Assembly: GCA_964586145.1 (NCBI GenBank)
Contig: CAZPHH010000003.1
Location: 1-64,000 of the forward strand
DNA: 64,000 nt
Reading direction: 5' to 3'
DNA from: JAFGJQ01 sp964586145
GTDB taxonomy: Bacteria > Planctomycetota > Phycisphaerae > UBA1845
Under the pieces are notes generated by a model. The model ran no database searches. It was given only the letters and a program-made list of their open reading frames with translations, and had not been told where the DNA came from. Both the position numbers and the translations under genes were made by a program. Of the stretch, positions 27,642 to 36,653 are shown one piece after another; within the stretch, counting starts at the first letter, position 1, and each line of letters begins with the position of its first letter.

Positions 27642-29888
27642 TCAACCCGTCGCAGCGCCGAAGCGGACGGCCAGCCACGACTCACCGAGCAGAAGCATCA
27701 AAACGAGCGCCAACGCGGGCACGGACAGGTCCGTGGCGGGGGCCGCCAGGCCATCAGAATCGCGCAGCTCCGCGGCGGACACGTAGTCAAAGCGACAGGC
27801 CAGTCGTTCGGCCAGCGCGGCCTCGGAGAGCGGCGTCAGGTCCGCCTCGTTGACGTCGATGTTCACGGCGAACGTGTGGGCGGCCGACTCGACCTGCATC
27901 ACGTACAGGCCCGCTTTGTCCGTTTCGGCATACGTGGCCGCCACGCCGTCGACTTCCGTCGATAATGCGGCGGTCTGGGTCTGCCCGTCCGGCAGCAGAA
28001 CCACGGGCGGTTCCGGCCGGCTCAGGCCGGCGGGGCTGAGCGGTTCGGCCAACGGCTCGCCCACCTGTACGGACCGGTGTCCGGTCCGCGCGGGCACAAG
28101 GTGGGACACCAGGTTCGTCATGAGGGAAACGTAGTCGCCCTTGGCCGGCAGGTTCGTCCAGGTCATGTCGGCGGAGGTGGTGAACAGGCCTGACCGTCCG
28201 CGGCCAACGGTCCGGATCAGAATTGCGGGGTTGCCGTTCTCGTACCGCAGCGGCACGTCCGTGCGATCCGGTTCGGGGCTCGTCCGGACGTAGCGGGCGA
28301 TGCGGCTTTGAAACAGCCCGCTGTCCGCGGCGTCGGCGAAGTCGGACGTCACCGGGTGCGGGTTTGCCTCGTGTTTCAGCCGTGTGCTGCGTTCGTCGCC
28401 CGCGGGCGGGAACGGCTCGCCCAGTTCCGCGGCCAGCACGCCTTCTCCGCCGGCATAGGCGACTTCGTTGTAGTGCGGAATCTGCACGTCCTCGCCAAGC
28501 GTGACCAGCAGTCCGCCGCCCGCGGCGACGAAGTCACGCAAGCCGCTCCACGCGGCCGGCGGCAGTTGCGGCACGTCACAGAGTGCAATCACGTCGTACG
28601 CAGACAGCACTTCGCCCGCAAGATCGTACGGGGCCAGCACCTTCGGGGCCAGCGCGTACCGGTCGCCCGCCGCGGTGCGTGGGGCCAGCGCCAGGGCGAG
28701 ATATCCCGCCGCGCCGGACAGTCCGGCTGCGCCGGGCCGCCCGTCCACGAGCAGCACCGGGACATGTTCGCGCGTTTCGATGGATGCGTACCGCACGTTG
28801 TCCGCGGCGAGCGCGTCGGCCGATTCGCCCGCGAACACCAGGCGCGCTTCCAGCCCGAGCGAGCCGGCGGTGTCGAAGACGGCGGAGAACCACGCCGTTT
28901 CCCCCTTGCCCGGTGCGAGCGTCGGCAACTCCATGCGGCGGAGGAAGCGATCCTCCTGGTGTACCTGGACGGCCAGCCCGGCCACCGCCCGGGGCCCGAA
29001 GTTCGCCACGTCCACACCGAATCGAACCGGCACGTCGACGGCCAGCAGCGGGGACGTCGCGGCAAACCGAATGATCGCCACGTTGTCCAGGGCCTTCTCA
29101 CCATCGGGCGTTCCGGCGCCAACCAGCACGAGCCTGGCCATGCCGGCCACCTCGCGGGCGGCGGACGCGACGGATCCAGCGGCATCGGCTGGCGCATCCG
29201 CCAGGACGTTCTCGCCCAGGGCGGCACGCGTCAGGTCGGAAATCACGTATACGACCACGGAGCCGGCGCGAGCCGCCCCCGCGGTTCCCCATTCACTGCC
29301 GCGGATCGTCTCTGCGGCGAGCCGAAGTCCGCCGTTCAGGTTCGTGCCGCGTTCACCGGCCGTCACCGCGTCCAGGCGGGTCTGCAGGTGGCGTCTGTCG
29401 CGCGTGGGCACCGATACGGCCCGGCCGGCAGGCGAGGCGAGCGTGATCAGCGACACCGAATCCGTGTCCGGGAAGGAGTCGAGAAGCTGCCGCGCGGCGG
29501 CCCGGGCCTGATCGAACCGTGTCGTCTGGTCGTTCGGCACCTCTCGCGCGACGGCATGCATCGAGCACGAATTGTCGAGAAGCAGGATCCGGAGCGTGCC
29601 ACGGCCGGGCACTCCGGACCAGGGCGAACGCGTCAGAAACGGACCCGCCGCCGCCAGGCCCAGCAGCATGATGGCCAGCGTTCGCGTGGCGAGCAGGAGC
29701 CACTGCTCCAGTTGCATCCGCCGGCGACTGCGACGGTTGGCCGCCAGCAGGAAGCTCATGGCCGCCCACGGCGTGCGACGAAACCGCCGGCGGTGCAGCA
29801 GGTGGATGACAATGGGCACGGCGCCGCCGGCCACGGCCGCCACGGCCAGGCCCGGCAGCGCGAACGAGATGGCGGCCAACGCACCCAC
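27642..29888 (-). CDS. BatA-like VWA membrane protein
   Basis: 748 residues, start GTG with GGAGG six bases upstream. The N-terminal double-membrane domain (PGLAVAAVAGGAVPIVIHLL, WLLLATRTLAIMLLGLAAAGP) with HRRRFRRTPWAAMSFL between is typical of BatA-family proteins. The VWA metal site is DNSCSMH. A further beta-rich and amidotransferase-like region follows, then a C-terminal helix. It is similar in plan to the next gene (25218-27632), so the two are probably ancient duplicates. It starts 2 bp after the DUF58 stop. Confidence 0.87.
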   Translation of the reverse strand: MGALAAISFALPGLAVAAVAGGAVPIVIHLLHRRRFRRTPWAAMSFLLAANRRSRRRMQLEQWLLLATRTLAIMLLGLAAAGPFLTRSPWSGVPGRGTLRILLLDNSCSMHAVAREVPNDQTTRFDQARAAARQLLDSFPDTDSVSLITLASPAGRAVSVPTRDRRHLQTRLDAVTAGERGTNLNGGLRLAAETIRGSEWGTAGAARAGSVVVYVISDLTRAALGENVLADAPADAAGSVASAAREVAGMARLVLVGAGTPDGEKALDNVAIIRFAATSPLLAVDVPVRFGVDVANFGPRAVAGLAVQVHQEDRFLRRMELPTLAPGKGETAWFSAVFDTAGSLGLEARLVFAGESADALAADNVRYASIETREHVPVLLVDGRPGAAGLSGAAGYLALALAPRTAAGDRYALAPKVLAPYDLAGEVLSAYDVIALCDVPQLPPAAWSGLRDFVAAGGGLLVTLGEDVQIPHYNEVAYAGGEGVLAAELGEPFPPAGDERSTRLKHEANPHPVTSDFADAADSGLFQSRIARYVRTSPEPDRTDVPLRYENGNPAILIRTVGRGRSGLFTTSADMTWTNLPAKGDYVSLMTNLVSHLVPARTGHRSVQVGEPLAEPLSPAGLSRPEPPVVLLPDGQTQTAALSTEVDGVAATYAETDKAGLYVMQVESAAHTFAVNIDVNEADLTPLSEAALAERLACRFDYVSAAELRDSDGLAAPATDLSVPALALVLMLLLGESWLAVRFGAATG

Positions 29889-29890
29889 CG

Positions 29891-30886
29891 TCAGCCTCCT
29901 CCCTGCGTCCGCGACGAACGCGTCCGCGCCCGCACGCCGCGCGTGGCCAGGTACGCGCTCAAGGCCGGCCCCAGCGGCTCGGAGGTGTCACACACCACGT
30001 AGTCCGCCTGCATGGCCCGGCAGCCGCGGTCGAGCGTGGCGCGAAAGGCCTCCGTCTGAGCCTGGTATCGCCGGCGCAGCGCCCGCGGCTCCACCAGCAG
30101 CCGGCCCAGCTCTTCCAGACCTTCGAACCGCGTCGGCCCGCGGAACGGAAACGTAAGCTCTGCCGGGTCCCACACGTTGAACACGATGACGTCGTTGCCG
30201 CGGTACCGCAGGTGCTGCAGCCCGCGGAGCGTCTCCTGCGGATCGTCGAACAGGTCGCTGATCAGTACCACCACGCCGCGGCTGACCCGCTCGGCCAGAT
30301 CGTCCAGCACGACCCGCAGTGACGTTCGGGCGGGGCCGATGCTCACCTGCAGATCGTCGATGAGCGGACGCCAGAGCGACGGATGGTTCGACGGCTTGCG
30401 AAACCGCGTGATCCGCCGGTCGAACAGGGCCAGCCCCACCGAGTCCCGCTGGGTGAGCGCGAGGTAGGCCAGGCTGGCGGCCACGGCGGTCGCGTACTCG
30501 TGTTTGCTCAGTGGTGCCGCGTCGCTGCGGTAGGCCATGGATTCGCTGCAATCGACGGCGAGTATGCAGTTGAGGTTCGTGTCTTGCTGGTATTCTTTCA
30601 CGAAATACCGGTCCGTGCGGCCAAAGAGCCGCCAGTCGATGTGCCGGATGTCGTCGCTTTGGGTGTAGGGCCGGTGGTCGGCGAACTCGACGGAGACGCC
30701 GCGATACGGGCTGCGGTGCATGCCGGCGTACAGACCTGCGACGGCCAGTCGGGCCCGCAGTTGCAGTCCGCTGATCCGGGCCAGCACCTGCGGGTCGAGG
30801 TACTTGCGGTAATCGCGGGGCGGCGTCGGCCGGCGCGTTTCTCCCGCGGCTTCCTGCGGCATTGCGTGCTGGCCGGTTTCCGCCAT
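29891..30886 (-). CDS. DUF58 family protein
   Basis: 331 residues. The DUF58 signature is visible as SDDIRHIDWRLFGRTDRYFV, after YRGVSVEFADHRPYT. A VWA-like metal site follows (AVDCSESM). These proteins are the usual partners of MoxR ATPases. The start is ATG 30886, 11 bp after the moxR stop; the frame stays open upstream through moxR but is antisense-like translation there. Cytoplasmic. Confidence 0.92.
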   Translation of the reverse strand: MAETGQHAMPQEAAGETRRPTPPRDYRKYLDPQVLARISGLQLRARLAVAGLYAGMHRSPYRGVSVEFADHRPYTQSDDIRHIDWRLFGRTDRYFVKEYQQDTNLNCILAVDCSESMAYRSDAAPLSKHEYATAVAASLAYLALTQRDSVGLALFDRRITRFRKPSNHPSLWRPLIDDLQVSIGPARTSLRVVLDDLAERVSRGVVVLISDLFDDPQETLRGLQHLRYRGNDVIVFNVWDPAELTFPFRGPTRFEGLEELGRLLVEPRALRRRYQAQTEAFRATLDRGCRAMQADYVVCDTSEPLGPALSAYLATRGVRARTRSSRTQGGG

Positions 30887-30897
30887 GGTGAATCCGT

Positions 30898-31998
30898 TCA
30901 GCCGCGGCGCGGCTCCTGCGCGGACGTTTCGGCAAACACGCGGGCGGCGGACTGCGCGTCCAGTGCGTCCGACGGCTCGCTGGGCAGTGTTGCGATGAGG
31001 CGGTCCACGATGCCGTCCGGGCGAATGCCGTCCGCTTCCGCGTTGAAATTCGTGATGATCCGGTGACGCAAGACAGGGTGCGCGACGGCACGGACGTCCT
31101 CGATCGACACGTAAAACCGGCCTTCCAGCAGGGCCCGGGCCCGGCCGGCGGACACCAGGTGCTGCGAGGCTCGCGGACCGGCGCCCCACGACACGTAGTC
31201 CCGCACAAAGTCCGGCGCGTCCTCGCGGTCCGGTCGGCTGGATCGGGTGAGGCGCAGGGCATAGCGAGCCACGGGATCGGCGCACGGCACCTGCCGCACA
31301 ACGTCCTGGAGCGTGGTGACGTCCTGGGCGGACATGACGCGCTGTACGGCCGCATCGGTCGGCCCGCCGGTCAGGTGGATGATGGCCAGCTCCTCCGCCT
31401 CGCTGGGATAGTCCACCAGAACCTTGAACATGAACCGGTCGAGCTGGGCCTCGGGCAGGGGGTACGTGCCTTCCTGCTCGATGGGGTTCTGCGTGGCCAG
31501 CACGAAGAACGGCTGCGGCAGCTTGTGCGAGTACCCCGCCGCGGTCACCTGGCCCTCCTGCATGGCTTCCAGCAGGGCAGACTGCGTTTTGGGCGGCGTG
31601 CGGTTCACCTCGTCCGCCAGAATCATGTTCGCGAACACCGGGCCGGGCACGAACCGCAACTGGCGCGTGCCGGTCGCCTTGTCCTCTTCGATTACTTCCG
31701 TGCCGGTGATGTCCGAGGGCATCAGGTCCGGCGTGAACTGAATGCGCGAGAAGCTGAGGGACAGCGTCTTGGCCAGCGTGCTGATAAGCAGCGTTTTCGC
31801 CAGGCCGGGCACGCCTTCCAGAATGCCGTGACCCCGGCACAGCAACGCGATCAGCAACTGGGTGATCACGTCGTCCTGCCCGACGATCACCTTGGCCAGC
31901 TCGCCGCGCAGGGCTCGGCAGGATTCCACGAGTCGTGTTGCGGAGGCCGGGTCGATCTCGCCCGAGCCGGCTCCGCCCGCCGGTGCGTGTGGGGCCAT
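30898..31998 (-). CDS. MoxR-family AAA+ ATPase
   Basis: 366 residues. Walker A is GVPGLAKT (residues 63-70), Walker B is ILADEVNR, and sensor 1 is ATQNPIEQEGTYPLPEAQLD, the hallmark MoxR stretch. MoxR proteins act as chaperone-like ATPases that activate VWA-domain partners, which are encoded downstream here. ATG 31998 has AGGAGGAG about 9 bases upstream. It is the first gene of a seven-gene operon running to 20100, with gaps or overlaps of -4 to 33 bp. Confidence 0.95.
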   Translation of the reverse strand: MAPHAPAGGAGSGEIDPASATRLVESCRALRGELAKVIVGQDDVITQLLIALLCRGHGILEGVPGLAKTLLISTLAKTLSLSFSRIQFTPDLMPSDITGTEVIEEDKATGTRQLRFVPGPVFANMILADEVNRTPPKTQSALLEAMQEGQVTAAGYSHKLPQPFFVLATQNPIEQEGTYPLPEAQLDRFMFKVLVDYPSEAEELAIIHLTGGPTDAAVQRVMSAQDVTTLQDVVRQVPCADPVARYALRLTRSSRPDREDAPDFVRDYVSWGAGPRASQHLVSAGRARALLEGRFYVSIEDVRAVAHPVLRHRIITNFNAEADGIRPDGIVDRLIATLPSEPSDALDAQSAARVFAETSAQEPRRG

Positions 31999-32069
31999 AA
32001 GGGTTTGCTCCTCCTGAGCTTCTCGCCGCGGACCGGCGACCGCCCGCCGGGCTTCCGCGTTCGCAGGAG

Positions 32070-32098
32070 ATTCTACCGGTCCGGCCCCTGGCGGCCAA
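32070..32098 (-). promoter_or_regulatory. Promoter of the MoxR operon
   Basis: Minus strand TTGGCC (32093-32098), 17 bp, TAGAAT (32070-32075); leader of about 65 nt to the moxR ATG. Confidence 0.6.
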
Positions 32099-32116
32099 AC
32101 GCGGCGCGAGTGTCCG

Positions 32117-34042
32117 TCAGTAATGCGGGAACCGCGTGTCGATGGGATGCACCCACACCCGGCAGATGGCGGCGTCCGATCGCTCGAAACCTTCCACCGA
32201 CCCCTCCCGATCCGTGGAATAGAGCCGTCGTCCGTCCGCCGCGCGGAACTCGTACAGCAGCGCCGTCGTCGCGGGTGGGTCCGCCGCATCCGTGGGCAGG
32301 GCGTGGAAGACGGCTTCATCGGCGCCATCGGCACGAGCGCGCAACGCAGAGTGGCCGGGCGCTTCCTCGACTTCCACTACCGGCACGGATCCCGGCACCG
32401 GCCGATCGAACGCCCAGAACGCGATCCGGCCATCGCTTGTCTGCAGGGCCTGCGATCCGATGGCCAGACCCTGCGGGAGGCGTTCCGTCGGGTTCGATGG
32501 ATTCGCACGACCGCCTGTCCGGTACACCGGGACCGGCAGGGCCAGCCGCGGATCGTCCAGGCTCAGCTTGTAGAGGATCTGGTTGTAATCGTAGCGGGGC
32601 GTGGGGACCTCCACGCCGGAGAACAGGGTGCTGTACGTGCCTTCGAAGAAGATGACCCGGCCGCCGTCCTGGTCGAGCATCGGGTGCTGCTTGGGGTTGT
32701 AGAAGCTGTACTTTGCGTGAGAGACGACTTTTGCCGCGTATACCCACGGGCCCAGCGGGGTGTCCGCCTCGGCGTGCCAGACTTCGCCCAGCAGCGACCT
32801 GCCACCCATCTCCAGGGCGATCAGCACCCAACGCCGGCGGTACTCGTTCCAGTACACCGTGCCCGAGTGGGCTTGCACCGGCTTGCCCGTGTCGCGATCG
32901 CGCAGGGGCAGCACGGCCTCTCGCGCGGTCAGCTTGCCTTCCTTCAGCAGCGTCGCTTCTTCAGCCGGCGTGACCGGGCGGGTGTTCCGCTTCCAACCGA
33001 GGCGAAGCGTGCCGTCCGGGGCACGGTCCAGCCGGACTTCGTTGGCCGGACAGCCTTCGACCAGGTACGTGAAGCCTTCGTATTGCGACACGTCGCGGTA
33101 GGCTTCGGGCCGGGCGGGTACGCGGATGTAGGGGTAGGGCGTGGTGAAGTGGACGTACTCCTCGTCGCGGCCCTTGTGGAGCAGCGTGTGGCCCTGCGGA
33201 TAGAGCGGGTGATCCGGTGGAAGCTCGCAGACCTTATCGAACTGCGTCTGCTCGTCGTTGAAGACCACGATCCCCCTCTGCCAGGTCTCCAGGGACGCGG
33301 GCTTGATCTTCGCGTAGCCGGCGTACATCTGCTCGCCCTGGCCCGGCTCGTTCAGCACCACGAGGCCGCCGGCCCAGGTGGGGCCTTCGCCGGGCATGTT
33401 GCAGGTTTCTTTGGCGAACCCGGTCTTGTCGTTGACGAAGTAGCCCAGGCTGATGCCCACGTTGGCGTCCAAGCCATCCGCGGGCAACGGCGTGGTCGCA
33501 CCGGGCACGTGGAAGTTGCCCAGCGGGTACGCCGGCCATGCGGTATCCCCCCAGAACCAGAAGATCCGGCCGCGATAGACGGCATTCAGCACGCTGTCCT
33601 GGCCCAGCACCCTGGCGTTGAGCACCGGATGCCGGATGGGCGCCGGCTTGCCCAGCAGCACGCTGTCGCGGTAGATGCCGCCCCCGGTGACACGGTAGAG
33701 CCGCTCCGCGATGTTGGTGCGTTTGACGGCGAGCTGCGTTTTGCCGCCCGGCGATACGGGCAGGGCCTTGCCCCGCATGCCGAATCCGTCCGCGGCGTGT
33801 TCGTACCCGTCGCCCTCCACGAAGAAGAACACCTTCTGGTCCATGAGCCCCGGCTCGAGGAACGCCACGTAACCCTGGCTGTCGGTGACGTGGCGGACCT
33901 GGTTGACCGTCCGCAGCTCGATCAACGGCACGCCTCGCCCGGTGGCCTCGTCCACCACCTGTATCTCGAAGTATGGCGTTGCAGTGTCAGCCGGCTGATC
34001 GGCGGCCGCGGCCAACAGACAGACACAAATGCATGCAAACAT
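32117..34042 (-). CDS. Secreted hypothetical protein with propeller-like middle
   Basis: 641 residues. GGAGG lies six bases before ATG 34042 and a short signal peptide follows (MFACICVCLLAAAADQ). The N-terminal 90 residues resemble a carboxypeptidase-regulatory-like beta-sandwich (VDEATGRGVPLIELRTVNQV). The middle has repeated segments such as FWFWGDTAWPAYPLGNFH, HYWNE-type aromatic strands and WVYAAKVVSHAKYSFYNPK, reminiscent of the five-bladed propellers of glycoside hydrolases. The tail (LYEFRAADGRRLYSTD) looks like a small lectin-like repeat. A sugar-related surface role is plausible, but I cannot name a family. Confidence 0.7.
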   Translation of the reverse strand: MFACICVCLLAAAADQPADTATPYFEIQVVDEATGRGVPLIELRTVNQVRHVTDSQGYVAFLEPGLMDQKVFFFVEGDGYEHAADGFGMRGKALPVSPGGKTQLAVKRTNIAERLYRVTGGGIYRDSVLLGKPAPIRHPVLNARVLGQDSVLNAVYRGRIFWFWGDTAWPAYPLGNFHVPGATTPLPADGLDANVGISLGYFVNDKTGFAKETCNMPGEGPTWAGGLVVLNEPGQGEQMYAGYAKIKPASLETWQRGIVVFNDEQTQFDKVCELPPDHPLYPQGHTLLHKGRDEEYVHFTTPYPYIRVPARPEAYRDVSQYEGFTYLVEGCPANEVRLDRAPDGTLRLGWKRNTRPVTPAEEATLLKEGKLTAREAVLPLRDRDTGKPVQAHSGTVYWNEYRRRWVLIALEMGGRSLLGEVWHAEADTPLGPWVYAAKVVSHAKYSFYNPKQHPMLDQDGGRVIFFEGTYSTLFSGVEVPTPRYDYNQILYKLSLDDPRLALPVPVYRTGGRANPSNPTERLPQGLAIGSQALQTSDGRIAFWAFDRPVPGSVPVVEVEEAPGHSALRARADGADEAVFHALPTDAADPPATTALLYEFRAADGRRLYSTDREGSVEGFERSDAAICRVWVHPIDTRFPHY

Positions 34043-34067
34043 GGCGCACCTCCGCGCAGCTCGAATC

Positions 34068-34097
34068 ATCGTACACCGTACGCTCGCGGAGCGCCAA
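34068..34097 (-). promoter_or_regulatory. Possible promoter of gene 32117-34042
   Basis: Minus strand TTGGCG (34092-34097), 18 bp, TACGAT (34068-34073). Confidence 0.4.
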
Positions 34098-34255
34098 ACG
34101 CAACGGACGTGGGAACGAACACCGCTGCATGGGTATTCTATCGTACTGAATACCAAGGCGGGACCGTACCCCTGCAGAGTCCCCGACCGGCTGGAAGGCA
34201 GCCAAACGGTACCCACAGCTTTCCATCATGTCGAGTGCAGTATCGACCCCCTCGC

Positions 34256-36475
34256 CTATTCGGGCAGGATGGTGAAGCGGGTGGCTGTGGCGGGGCCGGC
34301 GGGGGTGGTGCAGCGGAGTTCGAATTGGCCGGGGGGCAGGGTTAACCGGTTTGCCTGGTCGGGGGGCAGGAGGCGGCCGTTCAGGAACCAGGTGAGGCCG
34401 GCGTCCCGGTTGGCACGGGGGCGGATGACGGTCTGGCCGCCGAGTGCCACAAATCTGGCACCGTTACGCGGCGTGAGAATCTGCAGCGGACCGCCCAGTT
34501 CGGCCGGGCGGGGCAGCGGGTCGAGCACGGCCCAGAGCCTTGGCGGATCGGGGACCATGCTGGAGCGAATGGCCGGCAGGTCGAAGATGGCGCTCAGCAG
34601 CGGTTCGGCGGCGTGGGCCCCGACGTAGCCGGCGTGTCCGGCGCCGGAGAATCGACCGACCCAGACCCCGACGGCCACCCGGTGGTTGTGTCCGACGGCC
34701 CAGGCGTCGCGGCGGCGCGAACTGGTGCCGGTCTTCCACATGAACCAGGGAATCGTCTCGGCCGGCCACGATTCCATGCCCTTGGGCCGGCGGTGTTCGG
34801 AAGAAAGAATGTCGTCGAGCGCGGCGCAGACGTCCGGCTCCAGCGCGCGCGCGGGGTTTGTGGGGTCGTCCATGAACAGCCGGGGCGCCTGGCGGAGGCC
34901 GCCGCGTCCGATGGTGGCGTAGCCGGTGACTAAGTCGAGAAGCGTTACTTCCGTCGCTCCGGTGACGACGGCCAGTCCGCCGCGGGCGAGCACGTTGTCG
35001 GGCAGTCGCACGCCGGCGGATTCGATGAGGCCGGCGCAGCGGGCGAGGCCGACGGCCTCAGCCGTGAGGATCGCAGGTACGTTCAGCGACCGCTGGAGCG
35101 CCTCGGCGGCGGGCAGTGGGCCGCAGAAGGAGCGGTCGAAGTTTTCGGGCGACCAGCCGGCGCGGTCGATGGGGATGTCATACACGGTGGAATCTGGCGC
35201 AAGCCGGCGGGCCTGAAAGGCGGCGGCGTAGACGAACGGCTTGAGCGTTGAGCCGGGGCTGCGCCGGGCGATGACGCCGTTGACCTGGCCGTCGATGGGG
35301 TCGGCGGGGTCGGCGGAGCCGACCAGGGCGAGGATGTCGCCCGTGGAGATGTCCATAAGCAGCACGGCCACATTCGTGCCGGGGGGCAATGCGGCGGCGT
35401 GGGCTTTGACAAGTCGTTCCACGTTGGTTTGGAGAGTGGCGTGGATCGTGGTGCGGCCGCCGAGCGGGCGGCGGTGCAGCGCGAGCCAGGCGGCTTGGGG
35501 CGCGTGAATTTGGCGCGGCGCCGGCCGGAGGATGACGGGTTCGGCAACAGCCTGCTGCCATTGCGCGTGCGTGATGACGCCGGTTTCGAGCATTCGGTAC
35601 AGGACCACGTTGCGGCGGGCCTTGGCGCGGTCGGGGTGGCGGTCGGGTCGGTAGCGGGCGGGGGATTGGGGCAGGCCGGCCAGGAGTGCGGCCTCGGAGA
35701 GAGTTAGCTCCGACGCGGGTCGGCCGAACCAGGCGAGCGACGCGGCCTGGACGCCGCGGAAGTTACGGCCATACGGGGCGAGGTTGAGGTACGCTTCGAG
35801 GATGTCGTCTTTGGATCGCAGGCGTTCCAGTTGGAGCGCGCGGAAGGACTCGGCGATTTTGGCGCGGAAGGAGCGTGGCCGGTCGTCCATCATGCGGCAG
35901 ATTTGCATGGTCAGCGTGCTCGCGCCCGATTGGATGCCACAGGCCGCGATGTTCTGGCCGACGGCGCGGACGACGGAGATCGGATCGACGCCGGGGTGGA
36001 AGAAGAAGCGTTCATCCTCCGCGGCGATGGTGGCCTTGACGAGCCAGGGGGACATCTGGGTCAGCGGAATGGGGAATCGCCATTGTTCATCTTTGGCGAC
36101 CAGGGTGAGCAGCACGCGGTCGGTGCGGTCGGTGACGCGCGGGCTGACCGGCCAGTTGTCGAGGCGCTCGATCGGGAATGGGAAGGCGAACCAGGCGACG
36201 GCGAAGGTGACAAGGGCGAGGGCCGCGAGGATGGCGGTCCATCTTGCTATCCTTCGATACCGGCCTTCCTTGTGGGACTGTTCTTCCTTGTGGGACCGGC
36301 TTTCTAGCCGGTCTCTTCCCTGCGTGCTGGGCCGAGAATCCCGTTCGGACGGGGACCGAGACGGGATTCTCGGTCCAGCAGGCAGACCCCTAGACCGGCT
36401 AGAAAGCCGGTCCCACAAAGAGAGGCGGTCTCCTCGGGCACAAAGCCGTTGCCGCAGTCGGGAGATCAGTTTCAT
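34256..36475 (-). CDS. pbpC: Penicillin-binding protein 1C
   Basis: 739-residue bifunctional peptidoglycan synthase. The single membrane helix is residues 79-98. The GT51 glycosyltransferase has the catalytic Glu153 in AAEDERFFFHPG. The transpeptidase has S409-T-L-K412, S463-L-N and K581-T-G. A C-terminal BiPBP_C-like beta domain follows, so length and order fit PBP1C. Residues 11-72, before the membrane helix, are unusual: they are Arg/Ser-rich and encoded by a compound palindromic repeat (WDRLSSRS and DRLESRSHKE). The ATG overlaps the last mini-ORF. In enterobacteria pbpC also follows the alpha-2-macroglobulin gene (yfhM). Confidence 0.95.
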   Translation of the reverse strand: MKLISRLRQRLCARGDRLSLWDRLSSRSRGLPAGPRIPSRSPSERDSRPSTQGRDRLESRSHKEEQSHKEGRYRRIARWTAILAALALVTFAVAWFAFPFPIERLDNWPVSPRVTDRTDRVLLTLVAKDEQWRFPIPLTQMSPWLVKATIAAEDERFFFHPGVDPISVVRAVGQNIAACGIQSGASTLTMQICRMMDDRPRSFRAKIAESFRALQLERLRSKDDILEAYLNLAPYGRNFRGVQAASLAWFGRPASELTLSEAALLAGLPQSPARYRPDRHPDRAKARRNVVLYRMLETGVITHAQWQQAVAEPVILRPAPRQIHAPQAAWLALHRRPLGGRTTIHATLQTNVERLVKAHAAALPPGTNVAVLLMDISTGDILALVGSADPADPIDGQVNGVIARRSPGSTLKPFVYAAAFQARRLAPDSTVYDIPIDRAGWSPENFDRSFCGPLPAAEALQRSLNVPAILTAEAVGLARCAGLIESAGVRLPDNVLARGGLAVVTGATEVTLLDLVTGYATIGRGGLRQAPRLFMDDPTNPARALEPDVCAALDDILSSEHRRPKGMESWPAETIPWFMWKTGTSSRRRDAWAVGHNHRVAVGVWVGRFSGAGHAGYVGAHAAEPLLSAIFDLPAIRSSMVPDPPRLWAVLDPLPRPAELGGPLQILTPRNGARFVALGGQTVIRPRANRDAGLTWFLNGRLLPPDQANRLTLPPGQFELRCTTPAGPATATRFTILPE
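36289..36418. repeat. Compound REP-like palindrome inside pbpC
   Basis: Two REP-like hairpins in opposite orientation (cores 36294-36313 and 36393-36412, each an 8-bp stem with a 4-nt loop) flank a third dyad with 18-bp arms (CTGGGCCGAGAATCCCGT and its near complement) around 36334-36385. The whole forms an imperfect inverted repeat with arms of about 57 bp, like a bacterial interspersed mosaic element. It lies in frame in the pbpC N-terminal coding region. A partial extra copy of the flank (CTTGTGGGAC) lies near 36268-36279. Confidence 0.85.
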
Positions 36476-36564
36476 CGGCCCACCACCAGCTTTCCCACTG
36501 GATGTCCTTGTGGGACCGGCTTTCCAGCCGGTCTCTGCTGCCGCAGTTGCCAGATCCGTTTCAT
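36472..36564 (-). CDS. Repeat-derived mini-ORF B
   Basis: 30 codons plus stop. It starts with MKRIWQLRQQ, which resembles the pbpC start MKLISRLRQR, continues through the REP (RPAGKPVPQG) and ends HPVGKLVVGR, identical in its last seven residues to the end of the alpha-2-macroglobulin protein. Its ATG overlaps the stop of mini-ORF A and its TGA overlaps the pbpC ATG. The peptide itself may have no function; the ORF may carry terminating ribosomes on to pbpC. Confidence 0.45.
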   Translation of the reverse strand: MKRIWQLRQQRPAGKPVPQGHPVGKLVVGR

Positions 36565-36653
36565 CGGCCCACCACCAGCTTTCCCACTGGATGTCCTTGT
36601 GGGACCGGCTTTCCAGCCGGTCTCTGCTGCCGCAGTTGCCAGATCCGTTTCAT
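36561..36653 (-). CDS. Repeat-derived mini-ORF A
   Basis: Identical in sequence to mini-ORF B. Its ATG overlaps the TGA of the alpha-2-macroglobulin gene (ATGA), and its TGA overlaps the ATG of mini-ORF B. The chain therefore keeps a 4-bp overlap at every step from the upstream gene to pbpC. Confidence 0.45.
   Translation of the reverse strand: MKRIWQLRQQRPAGKPVPQGHPVGKLVVGR

Noticed and set aside
30887..32098. An upstream extension of the DUF58 frame through moxR
   Set aside because: moxR is coded in another frame of the same strand with all its motifs and a promoter; the extension is Arg/Gly-rich noise.
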